A stretch of DNA of 64,000 bases. Origin: Epiperipatus broadwayi (taxonomy: Eukaryota > Onychophora > Udeonychophora > Euonychophora > Peripatidae). Each line of letters begins with the position of its first letter. Within the stretch, counting starts at the first letter, position 1. The stretch spans positions 5,732,853 to 5,796,852 of the forward strand of contig JAQFVV010000021.1 in the NCBI GenBank assembly GCA_028023455.1, in the 5' to 3' direction. Below, in pieces: positions 38,721-51,261 of this stretch. Under the pieces are notes generated by a model. That model saw only the letters and a program-made list of their open reading frames with translations, ran no database searches and was not told the DNA's origin. Both the position numbers and the translations under genes were made by a program.

Positions 38721-38864
38721 ATTTTGATTGGATATTTAACTTAAAATTAGAGTGTAGTGTGTCCATAAATTGATTCAATTACTATTTTTAAAACTAATAA
38801 TTAATTAATTTATGAACATTACATGCCCTTATTTTAACTTAAATAACCAAAATTGTGATTGAAA
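38706..38864. repeat. Small inverted-repeat element, about 160 bp
   Basis: TTCAACCACAATTTTGATTG and TTTAACTTAAAAT on the left face AAAATTGTGATTGAA and ATTTTAACTTAAAT on the right in inverted order. Inner AAATTGATTCA-like and AATTAATTTATGAA pieces extend the symmetry. Probably a MITE; it overlaps the end of the LINE fragment by a few bases. Confidence 0.55.
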
Positions 38865-41765
38865 TTTTTTTTTTAGTGTATCACTCATCAAGGTATTTAA
38901 TAAAAGCATTTTTTATAATATATGTATGCATATACTACTTTTTTAAATGAAAATATTTTATAAAGAAAAAATATGGCATTAATAAGTTGACACTATAAAG
39001 AATTCAAGTAATAATTATTTTAATTAATTAGCTGCATTCTTTTCCTCTTTTAAAAATATTTAAAGTATTTTCTTATTATAAAATTATTATTAGAAAAAGT
39101 CTGTTTAAAATATCATTTTATTAAAATCATATTATTGGTATTATTGTATTAAAATCATGTTATTGGTATCTTTTAAAATCAACATGCCTGAGTTTGAAAA
39201 CGAGGCAATAAAGTAAAAGGAATCTTATATAGCTTGAAGCACTGCAGAAAACTCTTTAGCAACTCTTCACAGATAAGTGATTTACTCACCAGGATAATCA
39301 AAGCATTTTATGACTTTCTTTGTTTTGCTTTGTAATAACAATACTCAGATATTCATTTATTGATCAACAATGTATTGGAAAGTTTAGTTAGGTATGGACT
39401 AATTTATCTAAATAAAATTCAAAGCTTTCTTTAGTTCACCTGAACTGGAAAAAATATATGTATATTGAAAATGTTAGTCTGGAGATTTTAAACTAATGAA
39501 TAGTTATAATGAAATCTAAATAAATGAATAAATAATTGGAAAGATTTATTGCTTGAGAGTTCCTAAAATTTTAGGCACTGGAATTAACAGGACCAAGTCA
39601 TTCCATGTGCTTTGAGTCCCAGAGACTTCCACTCTACTATTGATACAGAGACTAAACTCTCCATACAGTAGCACCACTAGAGTAATCAGTGGATGATTAC
39701 TCTACTATTGCATTAAATTATATATAGGAGGGGATATATTTGGAAATTTGAAATCTTGGTGTTATATATATCATGTAAACGTTATTTATTAGCTACACAT
39801 ACAAACACATGCACACACACAATCAATATAAACCAGCAAATATGCAATCATTTTTAATTTTTAAGTTTTGAAATATAAAATAAATAAATTACAGAAGTGT
39901 TTTTCAATATCTTCCACACAATCATTATCAACTATAGCAAATGTTAGATCCACATAATGCAATTTTTATCTTAGCTTCCATGCTTTGTGAATTTTCAAAT
40001 TAGCTCTTTGTCTATTGAACGGATTACTTTGTTTATTATTAATAATAGCTTTTTTCATTTTTTATTTATTGTTATTCTTTATATGCTATCTTTTTACATC
40101 ATTCAAATTAAATGTAAACTATCTATTACATTTAAATGCATGACCATCAACTATAAAAGATGTTAGAGTATTCTTTACATTATGTTTTTAAACTCTTTCA
40201 TACAGTAATTGTTGTCGTTTTAAATCTATTTTTCAAAGAACACTGAAACTCGCAATATAAGATGCCCACAAAGGCATATATATTATAACAATATGGGGAT
40301 AATTGGAGGTGATAGGAAAATAATATGTGGGGAGATGGTAATAATTATCCCCAAATAAACAAAATTTTAAAATTAAATAGTAAAGTAATTTTTATCACAA
40401 AAAATAAATAATGAGATATTATAAGAGAGCATGACATCAATAGATCTCTGAGAGAACAGTCAGATAAATCGGTTAACAAACTCCTTAGAGCAACTAAAGT
40501 ATAATTATACATCAACCATCATTATTATAAGTCAAAATAAGTATGAGTAATGCTCCAAGTAATAACTATTTATCATCATGAATGATTACCACTAAAATAA
40601 ATCAATACAATAAAAAATATAAATCAATCAATCTGTTGACTGAATTGGAAGTGGGTCTTCTGTAGAGCTGGCTAACTATTTAGACTTTTCCAACTTGTGA
40701 CAGATTATTGAAACCATTAATTTGGATGCACCAACTTAAGTGCTCATCCATAAAATATATAACTAGAAAGAATCTAAACAACACACTGGGACATTAAAAC
40801 ATGCTGATCATCGTCAATGCTCTGGTCACTTGTACTGGCCCACTATAAACTTAATTTCTAATAAGACTAAACTAAATAAAATTTAGTGCATGGACTTTAA
40901 AGAATATTCTCTTGCACTAACCAGGGTAATGATTGATCATCTGTAGATGCCCAAAAGCACTAATATACATCCCTATTTATATATCAGCTGTTATACATGA
41001 ATCTAACTCAGAAAAACAAGCTATATTACTGTTACCATGACCAAGAGATGATATAATACAATTTTTAACAATTTAATTCAAGTTTATTAGCAACAATAAA
41101 AATAAAAATGATATTAATGTCTCTAGAATATGGTTCTACAATTAGAAACTTTCTGATTTTGATTAACATACAATAAAAATCATCATAGTTGTGATTTACA
41201 AAATTACTATACACAATTCAAGTTATTACTATGGGTTAAAATATGTTCCAGTAGGTTTATGAAGAGGTTTGAATTGACATTTAATTAAAAAATGATTAAA
41301 ATTTTACATATAAGTGTCTATCTGACACACATTGGTATTTGAATACAATTGACATATACATGCACACATCCATGTGTGTGCATGTACATGCACCCATTAA
41401 CATTTATATATTTTAATTTGATAAAATACAATTATTCAATGTTATTTTCACAATCATTTTTTGTTGAAAAAATATAAATTAATAGAATATAAAATTTACG
41501 TGTGCATGTGTAATATATAAGATATAATTTGAATCAGCTATTAAACTCTATTATGGCTTTCTATTTTTTAGTCTAAAAGATTTTTAGAAATCTCTCTTTT
41601 TAAAAAAAATAAATTGTCAATGAATCAATCATTACTTCTAGATTTTAATTCAATTCAAGCAAAATTATTTACTTATCTATTGTATATGCATGTATCTGTG
41701 CTTCTTTTTGTGAGTTGGTCTTGGTAAGACAGGTATAATCCAGGATTGTCATAATCAGGAAGGTA
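38865..41765. other. AT-rich DNA, nothing recognised
   Basis: No supported gene in 2.9 kb. A small hairpin (TAGAGTAATCA facing TGATTACTCTA) lies at 39681-39706, and a CA-rich run near 39800-39825. Confidence 0.4.
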
Positions 41766-42190
41766 GAATTCAGATATGGTTATTGTCATTGATCAGTTCC
41801 CATCTTGCTAGGATTAGTCCAGAAAAGTTAGCTATTTTTTCAGAACATTTGTAGCTATGAATTACAAAAAATCTTGACGCTTTTTCTTCATGTAAATTCA
41901 AACTCCACCAGTGAACTGTAGAGCAATTGCTTTCTTGCATTCTTATATCCTCATGGTAGTTTTTTGTATAATTCTGCTGGCCATCTCTGCAGCTAGCTTT
42001 ACTGTGGCTATTCTCTGCCACAGTTACCAACAAACTGCAGCTAACTCTTACAAAAATATTGGCCAAACTAAATTAACCAACTCTTATTTCAAAAATCATT
42101 TTCCAGACTTTGCAGCTGGCCAATTTGGCCACTTGTTTCTCAAAAAAGTTAACCAGACTGTTCTTTTCAAAAACTACTATCCAGACTAAA
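41766..42190. other. Less AT-rich segment with overlapping open frames, unrecognised
   Basis: Both strands are open for more than 90 codons (41911-42189 +, 41770-42066 -). The + frame has one predicted membrane-like stretch (about residues 11-36, SYILMVVFCIILLAISAASF...). The minus frame is serine- and asparagine-rich. Neither matches a family I know. The segment could be a decayed repeat or exon; the coding strand cannot be decided by eye. Confidence 0.25.
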
Positions 42191-43874
42191 ATCAATTTTT
42201 TTTATCCAACCTTTTATAGATTTGGATTGGGGGTGATAACAACACATTACACACTGTTTTCAATCTGTCTAATCTTGGTTAAAAACAATTTTAGTCAAAA
42301 GCTACTTTTAGATTTTTAGTGAAGTGTCATCTACATGTTTTTACTCTTTTCAAATCACTAATCCTTTCAAAAGCAAGTTTAAAGTTTTATCAAGGTGTAA
42401 TATGCAAAGATTTTTAAAAATAATTTACCAATTAATTAAAAGATTTCTAAAAATATATAGTAGAAATTTTTGTAATTATTAGAAACATGTTTGTTTTTGA
42501 ATTTCAAAATCAGAATAATAATAATAATAATAATAATAATTTATTTAGACCTTTTTAAATGTTTTAATTAATAATAAAACTCTCTTTTTAATTGAGAGTT
42601 CTTTAACCCTTTACAGCATTATTATTTCAAGTGAAGTGTAGAAAAATATCTACAAAAATTTATGGCTGTTTATTTCTACTTTTTCTTTACTTTATATATA
42701 TGCACACACAAAACTATGTTGCTGTGGGCCATGTAACTCAACTGATTACAATATATCTATTGTAATTGTCAAAAGAAGATGATTTTCACTATCTAGTGCC
42801 TGTACACATCCTCAGTGTAATCTTTTATAGTCACTTTACAAGACTTTATAATAATACATTAATTTTTTTAAGGTCACACTTTACAAATGTGTATTTATAA
42901 CAAAACACAATAATATCTCAGTGTTCTACTATAAATTAAAATATAACCGTGAGTTTATAAAAATAAATAAATCCTATAACATTCACATATTTGGATTAGA
43001 AGTTTGATCTAAGCTTTTATATTACATAAATTCAATTTTAAGTTATCTCAGGGTTGTAAGATTAAAATATAGTAAGTACTATTCTTTTAATGTTAAATCT
43101 TTCAAATTATTAACTATTATTATTGATATGATTAAATAGCAAAGGACATTTTATTATATTTAATTCATATTTTATGCAAATAAATATTAAGATGGAAATA
43201 GTGTAAGTATATAAAAATAATGAATACTCTTTTCGATCAAACAGCATACATTTAAATAACATAATAATTATAAAATCATGCAACCATATTTAATTAGAAA
43301 ATCAATAGATGATGAGCATTAATTAATTAAAGATGAAGACTATATAATAAAATATAATTAATTTATATACAATAAGAAAATATTTAAATGAATGATATAA
43401 TTAAAGAAGTTCTCTGCAATTTTAAATATTCTTGCAATATTTTAAATTAGAAAAATAATTCTCATTTTATTGCTAACTGAAAGTGTGGTGTGTGTGTGTG
43501 TGAATGTGATGTAAAATAAAACACTTTGTTGGAGAAAGTTGTTAAACACTATTTAAAAGACTTAATTATAAGTAGTAAATAAATAAAAGAATGTTTTATT
43601 GCATCTTTAAAAAAATAGTAATATCCATTTCTTTTAGGAACCTGATTTATAAACTTAGCTATTTTACAAAGGAGTAAAACATTAACCCAACTTATAATAT
43701 TCTTAAAGTATGTTTTTAATTAACCTGATCCTAATAGGTACTGGTAGAATTCATAAGATGCTTATCAAGCTCAAATTAGGAATAAAAATGAGAGTATAAT
43801 ATTGTCAGAAGTTTAATTCAACTGAACAATATTTATACAAGTATCTGTATAATTAAATATACAATATAATCTTT
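42191..43874. other. AT-rich DNA with a short (AAT)n
   Basis: An (AAT)n of about 28 bases lies at 42514-42541 and a short (GT)n near 43487-43502. Nothing else is recognised. Confidence 0.5.
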
Positions 43875-44087
43875 GAAGAGTAGTAATTAATTTATTGAGT
43901 GCACAGAAAGCATATGTAAATACTTTAAACAGGTTTTAGCCTGTATTCAATGCACTTTTAAAGTCGCTCTATCAGCAAAATATGCTTAATTATTATGAAT
44001 TTAAAAGTGCATTGAATACAGGTTAAAGCCTGTTTAAAGTATTTACAAATGCTTTCTGGGTGCTCAATAAATTAATTACTACTCTTC
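43875..44087. repeat. Long palindrome, 88-bp arms
   Basis: The left arm 43875-43962 (GAAGAGTAGTAATTAATTTA... CAATGCACTTTTAAA) and right arm 44000-44087 are inverted copies with only a few differences. A loop of 37 bp separates them. Part of the right arm (TTGAATACAGGTTAAAGCCT) recurs at 44372-44391 in the same orientation, so the palindrome and that copy come from one family. Confidence 0.9.
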
Positions 44088-44405
44088 AGTAGTTTATAGA
44101 ATTTCCAACATTAAGATCGTAATATTAACTCACTGTAAATCGCAAGATTTCGTGTAAGTTAATTTGTAAAGGAAATAGTGAACGTAAACAGTGGAGAAAA
44201 CAATTACTTCATGCTTCCAAATCAAGATGCTTCAGATTCACCTATATGAGTGGAAATTTAGGTTAAAGATAAGATGGCTGCTCTTATCTTTATAAAAGTC
44301 TCTATCTTGAGTCATGGTTTGGAAGGTCCCTCTATTGGCAAAAATGCTTGATTATTACAAATTTTAAAAGCATATTGAATACAGGTTAAAGCCTGTTTAA
44401 AGTAT
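44088..44405. repeat. Repeat continuing the 43.9-kb palindrome family
   Basis: 44190-44335 matches 21170-21345 inside the hAT element. 44340-44402 repeats the loop-to-arm part of the palindrome (GATTATTACAAATTTTAAAA then the arm). Together they suggest a larger, internally repeated non-autonomous element covering 43.87-44.40 kb. Confidence 0.5.
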
Positions 44406-45745
44406 TTAAATATAATCTGTATAAAATCTTGAGAGTACCTTATAGATGAATAAGGAGGGTAGTATTTCTAAATATTCAAACTATATACTTTAGGTACCTT
44501 TAATTATGGAAACATATAGGATTAAATTAATAGATTAATAAAACATAAAATGTCAGGTATTTGAACTTAACTATAAATAATTATTAATCAACTTTAAATA
44601 TTAACCAGTCTCCATAATACAAACAATACTGAATTGTAATCTTATGAGAACTTTTACTGAACAAGATAATTCTAAATATTATAACAATTAAACAAATATG
44701 AGAAATATAATATATCCTTATATTTTAAAATGGATTAAAAGTCTTTAAAATTTCATAATATTTATTGTGGCACAAGCTTTTCAAAAGAATTGAAAAGGAT
44801 TAAATTCTTCAGTGTTTTGAGTTGTAAAATTCTAATGGCTGGATGAAACAATTTTTAATTCTTATAATAGAATAATTATTAAAAAGTTTGAACTTTACAA
44901 TACAATACAATAATAGTAGTTTTTAAAATATTACAAAATCACAATAAGTTGTTTTGTTTCCTAGGTATGGAATAAAATAAATAATCCTTTGAAATTGCTA
45001 ATAGTGAGTTTAAATTATTTTAGTGAATTATATGTTGTATTTCCTAGATGTGGAACATACTTATTAATCTCTTAAAAGATTGACATTTATAAATTATAAC
45101 TTTTATCTAATTATTTATAAAGATTAATCCGTTAGTTAAAAAATTTATTTTAATTACCAATTACACTACATTTCATATAATTAAAAAAAAAATCAAATCA
45201 GATGTCACATGACCTAATTTAATAAGCTATTCCCATATGGCTATTTAAGTTAAATAACTGGATTGGAAGACACATGGATGTCTGAAAATTGCAGATATTC
45301 TACTTAATAGTTATATATTAGATAAAGTGCTGGGCTTGCCCTGATATTTTTAATCTAATGCTTGAATATCCTGGCATCTCATTGATGATACGAGTAGCAG
45401 AAACCAGTCTGGGGTTGAGGATATTCTCAAAGCTTGTTAAGAGTTTATTTTGTGAGCTCTATTAATTTACATTTCATATAATATACCATTTAATATCAGT
45501 AAGCTCTCAATAATTCTAAAGCGGCATTGATAAAAAGCATATAATCAGTGTAATATATAAAATTATTTACCATTGTGGTGTATAATATGTTGGAGATCTC
45601 AGTAGTCATTGAAAAAAAGATTTAAAGAATCTTAATTATTTGTATGAAAAAGTTAAAGCATGTAAACAAAGAATGCAGAAACATCTGTAGTTAATAATCA
45701 TAAATTTAAATGCAAATAAACATCACATGACCACTACTTCTTATG
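44406..45745. other. AT-rich DNA, nothing recognised
   Basis: No supported gene. Confidence 0.4.
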
Positions 45746-45845
45746 CTTGTGTATAACTATTGTTAAAACAAGCAAAACTCCATTGATTACTCTAACTTGC
45801 TGTGTGTGGCAATACGTATAGTGAGTTTTTCCTGTTTTAACAAAT
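45746..45845. repeat. Small fold-back repeat
   Basis: TTGTTAAAACAAGCAAAACT on the left faces AGTTTTTCCTGTTTTAACAA on the right, about 85 bp across, with GCTGTGTGTGGC in the loop. One half is shared with repeat C at 35.2 kb. Confidence 0.6.
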
Positions 45846-45945
45846 CTTAAATGTAATAGACTGATTGGTTTAAATTTGGATGAAGTAAAAGTATTATATG
45901 AGAAAAAGAATAATAAAAAAAGGAAAACAAAAGAAGTTACTTTTA

Positions 45946-46699
45946 TTAACCCTTTTCCCGCGCTCGACGAGACTCCTCGTCGACATCTAAAATCACTCTA
46001 ACTCAGTTCATTTTTATACGATAAAATTCGTTAAATAGGTATTGAATTCGTTTTTAAAAGTTCTGTACGATGGTGACATCTTCCGATTTATTTTAGAAGT
46101 AAAAAATAAAAAAAAACGCATTTAAACCTAAACAAAGAAGGAACATTATTTGTGATTGGTTCTTAGCATGCTCTCAGCCGAAAAAGACATTCTGATTGGC
46201 TGGAAAGAACAAAGAAACTGCCTGATCAAAGAAAATAAAGAAAAATGCTGAGATTTTCATTTCGAATACGATTTAAATTATTATTAAATAATATTTATGG
46301 AAATTAAACATAATTTTCAGAGAGAATAATAAAAAAACAAAATTATTTTCGAAAAATATTGAAGATTTAAGTAAATATATTGAAGATGTAGTAAAAAGAA
46401 ATATTTACTTTTCTATAACGTAAAAGTCGATCTTTTTGTTTACATTATAACTTTTATGTTGCCGATATAGAATATCTTAGAATAAATAAATAGCAATTTA
46501 TTTTTGAAAGAACTTTCGTTTTCTTCATGACCTGAAAAATTAATTATATACTTTTTATAAACGTATCTGAGTTGAATTTAATATTATAGGCGAATATGTT
46601 TTAACAATAGGCTTTGTCTTCAGTTTGTGAGTTGGCCAATTAAAAGATTTGATTTTTATCTGATACAACCAATGATTTAATTAGCGGTTTAAGGGTTAA
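45946..46699. mobile_element. piggyBac-type MITE with TTAA duplications
   Basis: The element 45950-46695 (746 bp) begins CCCTTTTCCCGCG and, read inward from the other end, begins CCCTTAAACCGC. It is flanked on both sides by TTAA (45946-45949 and 46696-46699), the invariable piggyBac target. Just inside the left end is a subterminal palindrome, TCGACGAG-ACTC-CTCGTCGA, a common feature of this superfamily. No long open frame is present, so it must depend on a transposase encoded elsewhere. It is distinctly less AT-rich at its left end than the surroundings. Confidence 0.85.
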
Positions 46700-46899
46700 T
46701 AGAAAAGATGATTTGCTGAATAGAGACAAAACTAACACAAGCATTCGTGAAGCATGGAAGGGGTGGGATAACATCTAATTTAAATTTCTGTGGCTGTTGC
46801 TAATGGTAGTGTGATAGTATCCAAAAGATCTTTTGGAATTTATTATTTAATGACAATAATTTATTTTTTTCTCATTCACATTTATGCCATCTAGTGTTA

Positions 46900-47065
46900 G
46901 CTTTAATAATCAGGAGATATCAGATGGCAATGCTTAATAAATCCCTATCCAATGCTGCCTATCCAATATGCCCAAATTAGTTTTTAGTGTATGGCTTTCA
47001 TCATCGAGAAGATTTGGATCTTGGAGCCCTGCACCACCATCTGGCATTTACTGATTGCTAAAGCT
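46900..47065. repeat. Dispersed repeat C, copy 2
   Basis: GCCTATCCAATATGCCC, GGATCTTGGAGCCCTGCACC and CCATCTGGCATTTACTG match the order in repeat C at 35.2-35.46 kb, with a related piece near 62.1 kb. Confidence 0.5.
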
Positions 47066-47609
47066 TGCACTGGGTAACATAAATGTGGTAAGCAAATGAG
47101 AATTTTTTGCCAAAAACATTGTATAAGCTGGTCTCATGGGGTTTTTATTTGATTTTTGTATTTATTACTTTCAAACTAACAGAAAAAAAATTCTTTTATA
47201 TGAAGAAATATCAACACAAATTATTAATATTCAACATTCTTTTCTATCACTAAAAACTTTAGGATGTATGAAATCAGCTTTAGGAAACTTTGTGAAAAGT
47301 TCAAGCATACATATGAGTTCTTTATCATCTTGCTTAACCAACATACAACATGGAGCATCACAGAATGATGGATTATTTGGTTTGTTGTTTAGATAAAACT
47401 GGTGACTAAATATATTACTTGTTATTAAGAGACTAAGAAAAAGATAATTATGATGACAATCTGAATCATAAATTATCACAAATGATTTTTTTTCTAATAA
47501 AGTGAGATGATATTAAGTAGCATTTGAGTCAACTTTCATGGAAAAAGTCTTCTTCATTATATCTATACATAAGAACAATGAAAAAAAAGATAATACTCAT
47601 TAGACTTAT
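47066..47609. other. AT-rich DNA, nothing recognised
   Basis: Overlapping 80-odd-codon frames lie on both strands (47136-47396 +, 47231-47479 -). I recognise no domain in either. Confidence 0.3.
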
Positions 47610-48223
47610 CAAATCCTGGTGAAATTAAATTGAGAGACTGCAAACCTCTCGCACTCATTACTATCTAACAGCCAATCAGTTCGTAAATATGAGACAGAGA
47701 ATTTAACAAGAAAAGGGCGGTCCACCCTATTCTTTACCTGTCTTTCTATATATCCAAGCCAGTCTAAAGTACTTAGATCTGAAAGCATGAATATTAAATA
47801 TCTTTACACTTAACTCACTGAGTTTAAATTACAAACATATAGCGTGAAATCCTACAATTTACTATGCAGTAGTTTTTAGATGTTATAACTTGCAGTAACG
47901 TATGTAAGTAATATTTATTTTATAAAGCACAAACAGTATTGAAATTAAATTGAGAGACTGCAAATCTTTCATGTTCATTACTATCTAACAGCCAATCAGA
48001 TCGTAAATACAAGACAGAGAATTTAACAAGAAAAGGGCTTGGATATATAAAAAGACAGGTAAAGAATAGGGTGGACCACCCTTTTCTTGTTAAATTCTCT
48101 GTCTTGTATTTACGATATGACTGGCTGTTAGATAGTAATGAGCGTGAGAGATTTGCAGTCTCTCAATTTAATTTCAATACTGTTTGCGCTTTATAAAATA
48201 AATATTATTTACAAATCCTGGTG
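47610..48223. mobile_element. Composite palindromic insertion with 13-bp flanking repeats
   Basis: CAAATCCTGGTGA occurs at both edges (47610-47622 and 48211-48223), which looks like a target duplication. Inside, a palindrome spans 47904-48212: arms of roughly 135 bp with GAAATTAAATTGAGAGACTG and AATTTAACAAGAAAAGGG and their complements, around a loop (48039-48077). An additional arm-plus-loop unit lies upstream at 47621-47766, and there the loop is in the opposite orientation relative to the arm. A diverged relative is at 10.12-10.27 kb. No coding potential. Confidence 0.75.
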
Positions 48224-48712
48224 ATAAGTGTCTACATTATTCTCTTCTTGCTTTACCTTCTAGATTTTTATTTATTGATGATTTTATGACTGGTTGGTTA
48301 ACTAAGGGATGGTTGCCTGAAAAAAAACATGTTAAACTAAAATTTGAAAAAAAAAAAAAAAAATTGTTAATTTCATCTCAATTTAAATTTTAGAACAGGA
48401 TGTTTCAAACTTTTTCTAATATTGGCTACCAATTTTTTTTTTTTTGTAGCAATCCCAATTTCTTTATATATTTTGTACATGTATAATTATTTATTGTTTA
48501 TATAATTATAAGTAATTTATGATATGTATTACTTAGTTTAACTGTACACAGTTTTTTTCGATAAATTGATTGTTCTGTGTGATTTACTATCTGTTATGTT
48601 TGTTTTGTAGCATGACTGAGAATAATATTCCTGGTCATTTAAAAAATCACCCACAACTTTGAAAATAAATATAAGAATATTTATTAAATGTATTTACAAT
48701 ACATTTAATAAA
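48224..48712. other. AT-rich DNA, nothing recognised
   Basis: Contains an A run of about 15 near 48349 and a T run near 48436; no gene. Confidence 0.4.
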
Positions 48713-48830
48713 TGGGAGGTTGCCATGACAACAGTTTGAGATTGTTAATTATTATCTATATTGGGATTGTTTAAGTGTTGACTGATTTCTAATGCTTAAA
48801 TACAATTTTATATATAGAGCATATATGAAT
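48713..48830 (+). repeat. Dispersed repeat B, copy 2
   Basis: GGGAGGTTGCCATGACAACA, TTTGAGATTGTTAATTATTA and TTGGGATTGTTTAAGTGTTG match repeat B at 31.47 kb. Confidence 0.6.
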
Positions 48831-48929
48831 GTGTCTACAATGGTTTGACTGTTACAATCAACAAATCATTCAAATCTAGCTGTTAGCAATAAAGCCACTG
48901 TTGGAAAAGATTCTGTGACCTTCTTTTAG

Positions 48930-49125
48930 GAACTTGACACTTCCACACTACAAGTGGTCTTGCCTCTGTAGTTAGCAGCTTCCTGCACTAAATACGAAAA
49001 TGTGTCACTGCATTTTATACAGTATTTGTGAACCCACATACTGCCATTCAATGTGTCACAATAATCTGATGTTATCCGAACATCTGAAAGTTGTTGTATA
49101 TTTTCCCTCTCAAGTGGATCTCAAT
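48930..49125 (-). other. Unrecognised short open frame, less AT-rich
   Basis: The minus strand is open for about 60 codons ending near 48938, reading DPLERENIQQLSD and then DYCDTLNGSMWVHKYCIKCS, with four cysteines and a histidine (C-x15-C-x2-C spacing). Composition differs from the AT-rich flanks. It may be a decayed exon or transposon domain with a metal-binding look; no family recognised. Confidence 0.2.
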
Positions 49126-50535
49126 GTATAGAAACATCTTGACCTTTACTGGAATTGATCAGATTCACTTACATAGCTTTTTAGTTAACCTATTTATGTT
49201 ATTGGCTATTTATTTCATTTTATTGTCATCTCATTGATCAGCTTTACTATAAGCTGAATCTATTATTGATAAGATTGTAGTAAGGAAAAGTCCAATATTT
49301 ATGGATAAGTTTCTGCTGAGTTAGGATGAATTTACAACACATTTCACTAAACCACATGTGGACTCTTCAGCACTGCATTTGTGAACTATAATTCCAGCCC
49401 AGAATTTTACAACACCTAAACTTCTTCTAGAATAACAAATATTTGACTGCTTAACAAAAATGATTAAGTTATATATGGATTTATTATGTTTTTATGCTTA
49501 TCCATAAAAAGCATTATTGGCTAGTAGTGATCATATTTTGCAGCAGCTGTGAAGTGTCTGTTATTACAACACTCTAATTTGTTCAATAACACTGCTCTAG
49601 GTCATGGTTTTTATAACCAGATGCTTTAATGAGACGTCACGTGACATTTATATAAACGTATATCATAATTAATTAAATTGTATATATGCACAATTTATTA
49701 CATATGTGTGTGAATTTGATTACTGAGTAATACTTTTTAAATTTTTATACAAGATTATCTTTTAGCTTACATTAATACTTTAACAAAGACATCTTTACAA
49801 ACATAATAATTAAAAGGAAATTACAGTTTAATAGATTAGAAATTTTACAGAAAATAAATAAAGCTTCCCAAGGCTGAAAATAATTTAAAACTTTGAAAGC
49901 TTAAGAGACATAACAAAGGAATCTTTTCCATCGCCCTGATTACTTCACTTGTTTCACTTTTATTGTCAACTCTTCACATTAAATAGCTTTAAGCAGTTAC
50001 TAAAAAATATTATAATAATAATAAAAAAAGAGAGAATTCATGGTAAAAAAAATATATATAGGTCATGTGACTTGGGGATTTTTTAGGATTAGTGTTTGAA
50101 TTCATATTTTTCATCAGTTTTATAAAAGCTTCTATTATACGATTTTTAAGCATTTATTAATGTCAGCTTCAAGCTAGAATTACTTTATTTTATTATTATA
50201 GAATAAAATGTATTGCTTAAATTGGATATAAAACTAATTTTAAAATAAGTTTGTAAAAATCGCACACATGCGCATGTAAATTACATCACCTATACAAAGA
50301 TTCACATTTTTATTTCGAAAACAGTTTTTATTACACTAAAGAAATGCTTAAGAAAGAAAATATAATGAGAAAGAACAAAACACTAAAAAGCCATATGAGA
50401 ATTTCTTATTGGATTGTAATAAAAGTGTGAAATAATTTAAATACTGATAATAAGTTAAATTTAGGTTTTATATAATTATAAAACATTAGTCGAAAGTACA
50501 CATAGTATTATTAATCTACTACCATTTACACACAT
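49126..50535. other. AT-rich DNA, nothing recognised
   Basis: No supported gene or repeat. Confidence 0.4.
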
Positions 50536-50665
50536 AAATATATATATAATCTTTGGAACCCCTTCAACACTTAGACAATCTCAATATAGTTAACAATCAA
50601 CAATATCAAACTGTTGTCGACAACCTCTTTTTAACAATAAAGGTGGAGTCCCTATATATATATGG
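50536..50665 (-). repeat. Dispersed repeat B, copy 3 (inverted)
   Basis: CCCTTCAACACTTAGACAAT and AAACTGTTGTCGACAACCTC are the complement of repeat B. The adjoining TAACAATAAAGGTGGAGTCC matches, in + orientation, the left flank of copy 1 (31466), so one of the copies carries a rearranged end. Confidence 0.55.
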
Positions 50666-50863
50666 GTGCGTATTTATATGCGTGTGTAATATCATAAAAA
50701 AAGTTAGGGTGTTTGATAAAAAAGGTTTGAATTGTGATTATTACTTTGTGTGGTTAGTGCAGTGTAGAAATAGAGAAATGGTTTATCTACTGATTGTGGC
50801 TTCTACTATGTCCAATCTTCAAACACCTGAGCAATTTAAAACCATTCCATTATTTATTTATAC

Positions 50864-51261
50864 CAGGGGTCCCCAACCTTTTTGCACTTAAGAGCACATT
50901 CTATATTACCTGCCAGGTAGCGGGCACCATTTATTTTTCTAACCAGGTGGCGGGCATCATTTATTTTTTCAATGTAAATTTATAGTTGGATATTGTTAAT
51001 AATACACATAATGTACAAAAAAATATTTATTTCAAAGATAAAATTTTAACATATAATTAACGTTTATATTTTTATGCTATAAAAGTATAGTATGCCCTAC
51101 AATTTGATTACAATATAATACAATAATTTATAAGAAATTTTAAAAATTTAATTTATTTGTATCAAATAAATAATTTTTTATAGTGTTTGGATAGCGGCAG
51201 GCACACATAAAATGGTCTGCGGGTGCCATAGTGCCCACGGGCATAGGATTGGGGACCCCTG
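50864..51261. mobile_element. hAT-type MITE, 398 bp
   Basis: The ends are perfect 13-bp inverted repeats CAGGGGTCCCCAA. Outside lie ATTTATAC (50856-50863) and ATTTAAAC (51262-51269), 7 of 8 identical, fitting the 8-bp hAT target duplication. Inside the left part is a local tandem of about 40 bp built on AGGTAGCGGGCACCATTTAT and AGGTGGCGGGCATCATTTAT. There is no transposase. The frames at 50553-50985 that run into it are not genes. Confidence 0.9.

Noticed and set aside
38526-38744. 72-codon + strand frame
   Set aside because: Antisense to the RTE C-terminal fragment.
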